From contig NMRA01000202.1 in assembly GCA_002633005.1 (NCBI GenBank), positions 105,516-169,515 on the forward strand: a stretch of 64,000 bases of DNA. The letters run 5' to 3'. The position numbers were made by a program, and so were the translations under genes. Below the pieces are notes generated by a model. The model had not been told where the DNA came from. It made no database searches and saw nothing but the letters and a program-made list of their open reading frames with translations. Every line of letters begins with the position of its first letter. Position 1 is the first letter of the stretch. This document shows positions 1 to 13,100 of the stretch, piece by piece. Source of the stretch: Phoronis australis. Lineage: Eukaryota > Phoronida > Phoronidae.

Positions 1-289
1 TGAGAACTTTTGGCACCCGACCACACAACAGCCGACCATGATTAGCAGACGGTGTACTTGCCGGAAGTAAAACTGCTAATTTTGCCAGGTGTCACTAGTG
101 AATAATGACGTCACGGCTTATGCATAAGATCATAGATTTTGTACATTGAAAATATACGGAGTTGGTGGTCCATGTACTATAGTCTATGATGCAGACAAGT
201 GTTTTACAAGAGCAACGCGGAGCGTTGAAATGCGCCCACAAATGCACCACAAATGGTGTGCTTCTAGGTGTTTCTGTCTGTATCATAAA

Positions 290-1040
290 AATGGCCACTA
301 CCACTAGACGGCGCAAAATATGTTGAATCCATTCGAAAACAGGAACATGTCATCGTTTCCTTAATAGAAAGCTATTAACCAAATTTCATAAAAACCTGCC
401 AAGCAACTTCAGAGAAACAAAGGAAAACTGAAAAAAATGAAATCACCACTAGAGGGCATAGAGTTTGGCGGATCCGTCTGAAAGTTGATGTTGTCTGTTG
501 TCAACTTAATATAAATACACTTACAAATTAAATTTAATAACGATCCTGGAGTGGGTTTAGGAGATACAGCTGTGGGCGCAAAAAAAAACGCCACTAGGAT
601 GCACCACAGTCGTCGAAGTCATCGGAAAATCATTGTCAATCGTCCTTTTCACACTAAAAACATATATGCCGATTTTCACAATCATCCTTAGAGTGGTTTG
701 GTTGATAGAGGGGCAAATGCCAAAAAAGACTCAAAAACATTAAATATGGCTACTAGGTGGTGTAAAATACCTCGAATCCATCCGAAAATGGGAGGATAGC
801 GTCAAGTCACTAATTGATGCCTATGTGCCAAATTTCATGAAAATCCATAGAGCACCTTTAAAGATACATAGGTAATCCGTAAAAAAATAAAATTGCCACT
901 AGAGGGCACACTGGTAGTCGGATATGTCCGAAATTAGTCGTCATCCATAGCCAGCTTCATAGGAACACATTTGCCAAATCTCATCAAGATTCTGTGAGGG
1001 ATTTAGGAGACACAGCTGTGAACGCTGGACACCCAAACAG
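290..1040 (+). repeat. Degenerate tandem array, about 146-bp units with CTCF-like motif
   Basis: CCACTAGAGGGC-like motifs start at 301, 446, 591, 750 and 896, giving intervals of 145, 145, 159 and 146 bp. Each is followed at a fixed distance by a GAATCCATCCGAAAA-like block and then an AAATTTCATGAAAATC-like block, so whole units are repeated. The copy at 896-909 matches the 14-base CTCF consensus CCASYAGRKGGCRS fully; those at 301 and 446 match at 13 positions. No protein coding. Confidence 0.65.
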
Positions 1041-1166
1041 AGATAATGGAAACATGCACCCACATAAAAATATGTGGGCGCAGAAAAATGACAATTGCTT
1101 ATTATATGTACACATTCAATTCTAGAGAAAACTAGACAAAGCATGACACAGATATTGCCAAAATAC

Positions 1167-4100
1167 GAACATCGGGTCGCGTGCAACATGAGAATGGAAC
1201 TCCACATTTCTCCCTGGCCCTAGACGAACAGTTGAAGTAAGCGTTGCCGTCCCAGTCGCCAGGTCCATTGACACCACAACAGCGCAACTACAAGAGAAAG
1301 TTGATCACATCCATGCACAAAACAATATTAAATTAAGTCAGTTTTATCCCATATGTGAAAATACGGATATCGTATACGTCACGTTATCAACTATGAAATA
1401 CAGGAAAGTAGAGTCAATTCGTATACCACACTAGAGGCCATATACAACGGTAGAAGCTGTATTTCACAGTTGGTGAGCAGCCTCCTGGTGGAATAAATTC
1501 GCACGTGCGACAGCAAATTTGATTGAGGTCGTTCATTTGGGTTACCAAAATTATTAATGCATTGAAAACAGAAAAATTTACCAATGAAAATTGCGACGCA
1601 CGGTGATCAGGCAGCTATTTTTGGGCCTCACTGAAGTTTCAATCTGGGTCATCATAAACAGGTCAAGCTAAATAGCTTCCCCGGCCAACAAAATCAGCCA
1701 AAAATCTAATTCCAATCCAACGAAAATGCTTCATTATGGATGCACACAATATGTATACACCGAGATCTAAAGTCTATACAGGAAATTGCGACCTAATATC
1801 GAATGTGTTATTTGCAGAGATAACCATCTGCTAGCAGTGTTTCTCAACTCTCCGTCCCTGCCAGTTGTCACGATAGTGTAAAATCCCGGTTTTCTTGCGA
1901 TACAGTCCTTACTTCAAGTTCTGTAAATCAGCGCAATTTCCACCATTATTTCTCAATGTTGTGATCAACACGGGGAACTATTTCTATTACTATTTATAGT
2001 CCAAAAGCTAAGACACGAAATACACCAAGAAAACTAAGAAATTCACCGAAGCTAAAACGGCGCACTGCTGCACAACTCCTCAGGGAATCTTTTAACTCTT
2101 AGGTTCCAGGATTGTTTCTTAGTTTCCGACAAACTTTTGGTATTATTGAATGGCTCAGTGCTATAACTTGTATATTCCAGAAACTGAAAGTTCTTATCAA
2201 TTTATTATGAAATAAACTTTACTGGTTATTGGCCACTTTCACAGATAATCTAGTCACTTAACCTGCTTAGGTACAGCACTTGGCATACATATGATGTCAT
2301 ATAACAACAAGCCGGACAACACGGAAACAAGATACTGCCGCGATGATGCAAATAAGTTCATATATATATGGGATAAATAGGTCATCCTACATACATAGGA
2401 ATACTACTGCGAGCTCATTTCATCTGGGAATGTCCCAACTCGATCCTCGCTCTCATTGGGACATTACCAGATGAAATGAATTCTCAACAGAATTTGGCAG
2501 TAGTATTCCTGTGTAAGTGGGATGACCTATATGTATTTTTGATTTTCAATGTTACTGTCATATTCATTGATTTGTTTAATAATTTCACATAAAATATAGT
2601 GAAATAAACTGATAAGACAATGTTTAAATTATTTTACTACCGAGCAGTATATGCCAATAGTTAGATCCATAAGCCTACACTTGGATTAATAAGGATATTT
2701 CAAAATGAAATTTCAGTTCAAGTGGTTCAAATGTAGGAGCAAGTGCCTCAGTATATCCTCTTGTACTAAGCGGGATGACCGAACGGATGGGGATGATGAG
2801 GTAATGCACGGATGTGTCAAGTCAACTTTAAGACTGGTTTCAAGCAATAACAAACGTTCAGTTTTTCACGTGCCCACAAATCACTTTCACAGACCGTTCA
2901 CGCAATCATTATTTTAGGCAGAGCCTCTTTTTAGGATCGAAAAACAGAGCAATATAAAGATAAAAGAGGCACGAGAAAAAAATCACATTTTGCACTGTGA
3001 TTAAGTGCGGAATGCATTGTTTTTTAAAACCTAAAATGAAGCTCTTTGTAACATATTGACTGCGTGAATAAGGTACATTCTGGGTAAGGAAGAGGTTGGC
3101 ACCGGTCTTATGACAGTAAGTGGTCTAAATCAAAAGTTAGTTTATGGCAGAGTGCTGGTTCACTGCACACTTTTAAAATTTGCTCCTTGGTGAGTTTTCA
3201 ATCATGTGCCCCGTCAAATGCAGATGTACAGGCCTGACTACGCACAAGCATGGGGCATACTGAATAAATTACAAATTTCAGAACCACAGCTTGACACATC
3301 CTTCAACATGCCCCACAACAGAAGGCAATATTAGTTAAACAGTAAAACTCAGATAAGGTCAGGTGTAACACCCTAGGAGATTTAGTGGAGTGTGGCACCA
3401 TATTACAGATCTGAATGGCTGAGTGCATTAACCAGAAGACCCAATCTACATGTGAATCTAACTTATGCAGATCTCACTGCGTATTCACCACTCCCTTCTA
3501 CGCTAATGTCAAGCATTTCTCTTTTGAGCTGGTCTTACCCAGCACCGTCAACATGGCTACAAGACAGCTATGACTCAGCAGTGTTTAGTCTTCTATGTAC
3601 ATCAGATCATGATTTTTCTACAGAAAATGTGGCAATGCTGGACATTGAGGAGGGCTGGTTTTCCCCGTCGTATTAGAGAGGCAATTTATGAGAGGCACGA
3701 GTCCCTTAGCCTGGACAGACAGAGAAGATTAAGGCATATCTTATCAGTTGTTTGGAACTGAGCAATACGTAATCAGCACAGAAATTTTCAGGACAACACC
3801 AATGACGAAGATTTCCGACAGGGTCACCACCCCAATCAATTGGCATTTGATCAGCAGAAGTCTTTGTGATGGGGCACTACATCATCATCATCAAAACCAG
3901 TAGATTCAGCATTAGATTCCTTCTCATTATATTCTTACCCAGTCAGCCTGTATCCAGTCTATCAGATTCTGCAGATCAGGGTCGTCGCGGTAATTTTTGA
4001 TGAACTCCAACAGTTTGATCTTGATTTGATCGTGGAACTGCAAAATAGATCACATTCTTCACTTAGAAAAGGCCAGATCAAAGGAAAAATGCCATAGGGG

Positions 4101-7100
4101 GCACCAGTAAACTTGCTGAGGATTTGAAGTTCAGCGTTGGTGAATTACATAATTTATATCAGGTGAAGCCAGTCAGCCAATCTAGACAATCTAATCTTCA
4201 CTCAGAGAAGGTCAGATCAAGGAAAAATGCCATGACAGGATTCACAAGTGAACTTGGTGGTCATTTGAGGTTTGGATTTGGTGAACTACTTAAGATGCAT
4301 CATTCAAGATACATTTATTTGGTAACACACGCGAAGCCAGTCAAACAGATTAGACTATCAGCTCCAAAAACTGTTTTTTCTGGCCATCAGACCACAGATA
4401 AATGTAGTAAAATGATAGGCAGTCCCTGACCCGATTGACAGTCGGGTAAATTATGACTGATATGCATTTCCAAAGTCCATGATTCACAGTGGATTCAATA
4501 ACATTATTGTGACTGATCTGTATTTCCAATACCCCTGATTCACAGAGGATTGAACTATAACTGGGGCCCGTTCCAACAAAACTGACATAGCTAAGACAAA
4601 TCTTAAATTTTAATAAATTTTAAGATAAAACTTAAATTTGTCTCGAGACTGTTTCAAGAAAGAGATCTTAAGTTTGAATTAAGTTTTTGAAAAAAGGTTG
4701 TCTTAATATTAACTATATTACCGGATGTGGAAGTTTCAAAGCATGGAAGTTAAGACAAATCTTAGACTTAAGTAAAAAATGAACTTCAGTCAGTTTCTTG
4801 GAACAGGCCCCTTATCTGTATTTCCCGTGTCCATGAATTATGACTAATCTCTATTTCCAATGCTCTGAAAATTTTTAGGTACAAACTACACTGATTTTCT
4901 GGATTTTCCTAACTTTGTAAAAATACATGCTCATAAAATTTTGAACTGGATAAAAATGTATTACTAGGCCATAACAATGCCATGTACACAACTACAATAA
5001 TCCTGTGTATTTTTGAAGCAAAATTTTAACAGGAAATTTTTTTGTATCGGGACATGAATTCACCGGGATTACGAGTTCCACCAGATTTTGCTGGATTAAC
5101 ACCAGGGAAAATTATTCATGACCTACATGGTTCGCTAAATCAATTGAAATTACGATCCTTCTCTGAATCATAAAATCACTAGTGTTGAACGCTGTGTGTG
5201 CGCTGACTGTGTAGTGACGGTGTCTGCCAATAGGGTTGCCATAACTTTCCAGTATTCATGAATCATGAATCCAATGGGAACACGCCCGTTTGATGACTTA
5301 ATCCAGTGCATTTTTTTCCTGAAATGTTTCCGGAATTTCAAAATACATGGGAATGGTAGTATAGTTTCACTTACTTCGCGTCAAATTAATACACTAGACT
5401 GGATTACCTTCACTATATTCGCACTTTGCAAAGTTGCACTTTAAGGTCAAACTCACCCAATCTTTGTACACAAAGAATAAAATGCCAACACCGAGCTCCA
5501 GGAAAAAAATAACACCAAGGCATATGGAGAACTGAAACAGAATTAGTGAATTCTAGTGAGTACCATAATCATCTTTAAGGAACAAATACAGCTCATTGTA
5601 ATCAATCTTAGGGATTTTAGTATACAACTTCGAGACTAAAATCGTTATATGACATTAGCATAGTGGATGTGTCAAATACTGTTATCGCAATTGAAATGGA
5701 AATTCTCAGGAATGTCAGTTTCCTCACTAATCACTACTAATTACACTTTAATGGGAAGTGTATTGCTTCATAAAAGATAGGTAAGAAGACCTGGTGACAG
5801 AAAAGTTTTTGTGTCCATTTCTTATGAAACTGAGGAAAGTTACACGGCTCTGAACCATGTATATTTTTCTTAAAAGTGTGTAACGTAACAGTGTGGTCAC
5901 AATTACTTACAAAGAGTAACAAGCAGGTGTTCTCCCTGAGGGCTCCGATACATCCTGTGAAGCCAATGATGAAGACGACAGCGCCGACAATGATGAAGAT
6001 GAGTGCAGGGTCAAACAAAAAACCTCCGTCAGAGGCGATCTTAGAAAGATTGTCAAACATCTCCTTCTCAGCCCATGCCCATATTCCTATAGCCAACAGC
6101 CCTACACCCACAAACTGTAACAAACAATTAACGAATGTAATGAATTTCAACACTGTGAAGCTGCTTCAGTCAAAATGATACATGTTCTGAATTTTTGGTC
6201 AGAATGTGCCATCAAGGATCGGTATTTTTTAAGCACTCTACCTTCCAGGTGATACCATGGATTGTTTTTTTTTTACATAAGTACAATTTTACCATTTCCC
6301 CCATGTTCTCCACATTCACATTTAAATTCACTGCCCATCAACTTAATCAGGCACTAGGTTTTAAAATGAACCAAAGAAAAATGGCACAGACACTTTGAAG
6401 TGGGCCACCCAAAATCACCATCAAGAGGGACAATCCTCTGGCATCATCTCGCGCCAGCCAATTTTTACCTTGCACGAAAATGAAAGCATTTTCCAGCGGA
6501 AGCTCTTCCTGGTTCCCTCCCCCTTAATGAGGGTAGATTACACCCCCAAATTTTATAATTCTAGCATCATGCACCTTCGAATACTTGGTGAACACTTCGA
6601 TATCCATTTTTAATTTGGTTCCCACATCCCACCAACAGAATTACGGGTAGGTTGATGCATACTGGATTCAACTACAAAAATGCCTGCCGTATCCTTTAAG
6701 ATAATGACAGTCATCTTCCAGTTGTAATATCCATAAAATTCCCTAAGTTTATGGTATAATCTCGCAAGTTTAGGACATAATGCAGAGAAAAGTGGAATTT
6801 CAATTATTTTCTGTAACTATTCAGTACTAAATAAAGGCTTTTAAATTTAAAGCAATTAACAAACCCACATTCCACCAAAGAAGCGCACCTTTGAATTAGT
6901 AGTAAGACCCCTTACCCCAGTGCCAACAATGACAGCTGTGACAACCTAATTTTCATTTTTCAACGCCTTATGGTGTCTGATGGTAACAAAGGTACAAAAC
7001 ATGACTAAAGTATATTATGGTAAAACCTCAGCAATTTAGTACACAATATGGCAGACAGGTGGCATTTTTTCCAGTCTTATTTTTTTGTACTACCAGACTG

Positions 7101-10100
7101 ATGCTTTGCTAGACATACATCTAAGTTCTTTTTCTACAGAAAATACTAAGAAAATTTGTGGGCATTCACAACAACGTCAGAAGCCCTCGAAAAATGAAAA
7201 AGACGAGATTTGGCAATTATTTTCATCTGGAATTACTGAAATTTTACTGTAATTTGGCACAACACATCTGTTGAAGAAAAATGATAAATTAAATTCTACT
7301 TGTCTACCATACTGTGTCTTTGACTAGTCACCTTTTATTCTAGTCTCTGAAACAATCTAGTAACTGGAAGCAATTCCGGAATACAGAATCATAATTGAAA
7401 AAACTTCAAGCACACCCAAGCCCCACATGTGAATGGGCACGTTACGATGACAAATCATGTTTGAAACACAAGGTTGTATATGCTCAAGTGAGTGAATAAC
7501 ACTTGTAATGATCTGTTTCAGGCAAGAAGTGACTCAGAGGTCAAGGACACGTCTAACAATGAGACCAAACAATGTTTTTCATCACTGGTGCGTGGATTTG
7601 CATGATTTGTGCAGAGCATGCAGTTGTGTAAAAACGATCACCATAGCTCTACAAAAACACAGACACAATAGCAAAGCCGCTGCTAAAATAGTCTTAAAAT
7701 TCAGACTATTTGGCCAAGACAAATGCACTGTTATTAAAATCACATGATAAAATAAACACCCCAAGACATACACAGAATAGAACACATAGGACCAGGCACA
7801 GAATGGACACCCCTAGATGTACATGGTAAACACGCTACAGGCAGGACATAAAGAGGAGTGACGTGATTTGTCCCTGGTCAAATACCACGGCAATACATAG
7901 CAAAGATTTGGTTAACATTTTCTGCACAATATGCTTAACAGATCTCGACAATCGTTTCCCACATTTTTCAATAGATCTCTTAACTGCGTAGTTACGTATC
8001 ACCAAAGTCATTCAAAAATGTATTTAACCACAAGACGAGATGCCAGACCTTCTCTCTAGGTACGATTTGTCACAATATGTTCCAGGTTTTAAAATGGTCA
8101 AAAAGAATGAATTTCATGTCATCAAGGCCATATGATATCACTTGCCTAATTGTAGATTTTTGAACAATTACAATAGGACAGGAATAATCTGAACATACAG
8201 GCAACAGTTATGTAGGACCTTATCCACAAGTCTGCGCATTCAGTCAAATATGTACAAAACCATATACAATTTAACTCAATAAAAGTACATATTTTCTGAC
8301 AGTAGAAACCCAGCACGATTTCATTCTTGCCTTATACCAATTTGCCATTGATTGGGTAACGTGACCAAGTCTTTTAGCAATTTCAAAAGGTACATTCACA
8401 GCAAACCAACGGTGTCAATAACATGATCTAATTTCGTTTGACAAAAATGATCAAAAGGAAATCTCAAAAATGTTCTTAGGTACATCATTTCGTTCTGATT
8501 CGATTTATGCATTTTTAATACTTTTTCATAAAAATCACACACTTATTTTTGACAGCCCCTCTTGCAAAAGTCGACCATTTTTAAAACAATTCCTAACAAT
8601 GTTTTGGAGAGAAGAGTATTAAAGCACAACATCTGAAATTTTTACACAAATCCGATCACCTATCTATTCAGAATTCAGTCCTTCCTAACACACAGCTAAC
8701 AAACATCACGAAAAGAGCGATGTGGGTTCGAGTGGAAAAAGTGAAAAACAAAAATAAAGTCAAATATTTTGAACTCACTCGTACAGGCATTACGCGCCGT
8801 TTTTTATTTTAATCGCCACTTTTTACAATTCCAAATCAGGAAATACGAGTGACAAATATGCCATCACTCATATTTCATGAAACTTTTAGGAAATAAGAAA
8901 AAAATGATTCTGATTATGAAGTCATTAACAGATTATTTTCGTTGATCTCATGACTCCAAGCCATATTTATTTTTACCTGCGGTGTCCTCATGGACTTGCA
9001 GAGAACTGTCAATTTTATTACTGTACTTTGTCAACCTTTTCATACCAGTCAGTCGACATTTCAGCGATATATGTTCCAACTAACTTGTGGGGCACATTGC
9101 TTGAAAAATCTAATGTAAACTATGTAATTTCTCACACTAGACAGTTTTTGTGACTGCTTGGAATGGGGAGTTTGAAGGCGTGGCACAAATGAGTGTAAGT
9201 ATATCTCATTGAACTCCGCGAGGAGAAATTTGTCGAATTGTCTGTGTTTATGCCTATTTGTTGCTTGTCTGTAGCCTTTAAAGAACATATATCTCAATGA
9301 TAAGTGGGGACATATTTATGTGTCTCGCTATAGTTTCGTGAAAAGCACTTGACGTTTTGCCCGATTTCTTTCCAACAATCATATCAAACAACTAGGCAGT
9401 GATGTGGACAGTACACGGAAGACACTCCTATCAACATTAAAGATAACATTAATGTGTTCCTAGCTGATAAACAGACACCTAACCAACAGTCATACAGAGC
9501 TAAATTAATAAATTTGCCAGCAGGATGTGGGTGGAATGATGGTTTATTTTATAGGGCATTTGAGACTAAGAATTCATTAAACAAACACATCGAAGAAATG
9601 GCTTCAAGCAAATTTTTTCCAACTATTCAAAATTTTCAATAAAGCTTTGATTCAAATGAAAGTAAAAAAGATGAAAGATGACTGATTGTAGTCAACTCAA
9701 CTGCTGTTTATAATAGAAATAGATGGTTGTCATGGTGTAAGAACATTGTATTGACACGGAAGTCATCTATTAATTCAATGTTATCTAAACTGAATAGTGT
9801 CTAAGCACACTCATGAATTATTGACCAATGCTACAGTCCTTATGTACATGTAGCAAATCTAATGACAAATTGAAAATCTATCAGGCAACGCAAAGTTCCA
9901 CATATTTGGCAATATTTAGTCATGTTGGCTTAACGCATATCTTCAAATATTCAAATATTGTTTTTCATTGAGATTTTATAACGACATGACGGCAAACTCC
10001 AACCATGGCACCATTCCAAAGACCCAAGACATTAGCACTGGACTAGATGCGAAAAATCTTCATTTACATAACAAAATCAGTGAGTTCCATCTCATAATTC

Positions 10101-13100
10101 ATGAATTATATCACATAGTTCAACATCCCAACATGACCAACCAATCGTTTCAATGGTCGCCACTTTACTAAATGTTATTAGATTGACGATGTGATGGACA
10201 AAATATAATGAAAATACTGAAGCAATAACACTTTCAAAAACCTTATTACACACACTCAAGTTAAAAGTAAAAACAATGAAAAATAATTAAAAGGGGAATA
10301 CTCTTTAGCAGATGCCTTAAGTCAATTTGATCATATTGAAAACTTAAGTAGCCAATAGTTAGTGCTGTGGAAGAGGAATCCATCTAAAAAATGACTTGCA
10401 ACCATTAATCCATCAAGATTTGTAAACTAAAAACATGAAAATTTTGAGACATCCAGTTGAGAAAACAGATCAAGTTTGAGTTTAATATTGGATTAAAAAC
10501 TTTCAAAAAATAGCGACGTTGCGTCCGCATCTCATGGACTTCAGCTTGGCTTGTGACATTATCGTTATTCTGGCCAATTGGTGGCGTTTTGACCAGACGG
10601 CGCCGCACTGACGTCAGAGAAAGACTGGTTCAAAAGGGGTGTAAAGGAAGCTCTCCATCAGCTCATTGAGAGTCCCTCTTTAAATAAAAGAGGCGGTTTA
10701 AGATTCGATTTGCCACATGTATGGGATGGTGTTCTGACGTCAATGTCGCACCATTGGTCAAAACGCCATCAATTGGCCAGAATAACGATAACGTCACAAG
10801 CCAAGCTGAAATCCGTGAGATGCGGACGCAACGTCGCTAATTTTTTTGTAAGTTTTTATTCTAGTATTAGACTTAAATTTGATCTACCGGTATTCATAAA
10901 CTAAGTCAAGTAATTATGTTAAGTGTGCATGTCCTGGTCATCCGAGACACTGTTTACAATCCAAGTTATTCAAAACCAGCTACTTGATATTGCTATTTTC
11001 TGAATCCTCTCTTTGCATTTAACTTAAAAAAATGCACCATAAAAAGTACCATAATTTCATTTCATGCCTTAATAAATCATTGTTCTACTGTGACGAAGCT
11101 TTACTTTGACTGTTCCCACTTCATTGAACTTTTGGTGAGAACTGAAGCTTTGCTTTTAAATCCTATCATTTTCAGCAAAGTTTCTATTGCAGATTAATAA
11201 CCGGAGTTCAACTTTTCCACTTACTGAAACTTTGTTAAGAGTGAAATTTCACCTCTAATGAGAACGCGACTTTAGAACCAGTCTGAAGAGATGATTCAGA
11301 AAAAACCCAACATCAAATGACTACGATTGTGGAGTCAGATTGTAAACAATAACCAGCATTGGTAGCTTGAGTGAGTCATAGAACATGAAATTGTGTGAAA
11401 TGCATTGATTTAATTTCTGTTGTTGCAGCTGCCATTAATCACAAAGGTAGTCCTCAACTTCTCCATAGAAATGTGCGAACATTACATGTGGATATGTCAG
11501 AATTGTAATTTTTAAAGTTTGTATATGCCTTCGAAAAATCTGTCCTACATCATTGCACATATAGCAAGAGCATTGAAAGAGTAGTGTATAGTGTACATGG
11601 GAACAATATCCATGGAGATATTGATGATTTGTTGTTAAATAACATCTCCCTTTTCTTGCTATTATGCCAATGGGAGAAGATTCTAACTTTCTGTAATCAT
11701 TTTTAACAAACCCATATGCAACTTTAATCTTGCTAGAAGATAACAATTAACATAATGTGATAAAAATAATTAATTAGCCTAATTAATGTCACTTCTTTGG
11801 AAATTTCATAACAAGCTGATCCAAAAACATTTGGTAATTCACTAATTTGAAGGTAATCAGCTTTAGCAATACAAAGTTAAACAAAAATGTAAAACGTCAT
11901 ATCTGGTTTAGTAAAAATAATGAATTAATTTATTTATTTCCTATAATTAAAAAAACATGATTAGTACTAACATACGTAACCATGCCAAGGTTGGTATCAA
12001 CTGGTACAATTAAACCCTTTCCAGTGGACCAACATTCTTTTTCTTGTACTTTAAGTCTGTTTTTACTCGGCAATTCTTTCTCCACAAACTTTTATTTTAC
12101 TTGGAGATAGGAAGCCTCATAAGATTTGTTGTACACAAAACAACTACAGTCGGTGACAATGAAAGTGCATGAATGAGACAAGAACTCCAGTTCATTTCTG
12201 CAAATTATCAATTATAGTGAAAGAAGACTTGAAAGCACAGAAACCGCATTTTAACTAAACAAACGGACTTGTAAGCTCTCCTCACCCACGCAAGATGTCA
12301 GTTTAACATCAGAACAAATACTGCTGTGGGATTTGAACCAGTACTAGAAGTAGGTAGTTATGTGCATTTCACCAATGAGTTTAGGTGAAACTTTACAGAC
12401 AAATTCTTTAAACACTGGCCAATCTAAGGCATTCAAGAGACATGGATGACCACAATATCACGACATTTCATGTCTTCTTCTGACTGCTTCTCTGCAATGT
12501 TTTAAATGGAATGACCTCCTTGCTAAACTTGTCAAACTCAGTAACATCGGTTACATAATACTCCATAGTTTAGTTACTGGGCTTTAGGAACAAGGCAGAT
12601 CTCATAATTGAAATGAAGGGGTATTGCATTACTCGTCTGGATTCCATGACAGATTAATTCTAGACATCTGCTTGGTGCGGCCAGTGCATTTGAAACATAC
12701 CTATAATCATTACATCATTCTGTAACCAATTACAAGGTACTTGAACCAACTTGACAGAACCAGCTAATTCACTCATCAGCTTACAGTACTGCCTACTAAG
12801 AATATTTATTGTGTGGTGGATATTTAGCTTTACTTGTACCTCATCCGGCATCAAGGCTGAAAACCGATGAGAACCATGACAATCGGTGACAATGATGAAG
12901 TAGCATTGTCCCAACATAACAGCAACAGCCTGATTTAGGGGATTCTAATCCAGCCTGTACGGAGTATACGCTGGCAGATTTTCTGAAAATTATGTTTAAT
13001 TCTGGCTAAACTATCAAAGTCAAGTTACTATAGATAAGGAATTTTTTATCACTGAACACAAATTGGAAACAGTTAGAGTTGTTAACAATTACTACCTCAA

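Noticed and set aside
9454-9642. 62-aa open frame in tetraspanin intron 1
   Set aside because: No recognisable domain, no splice context, ordinary chance length in AT-rich DNA.
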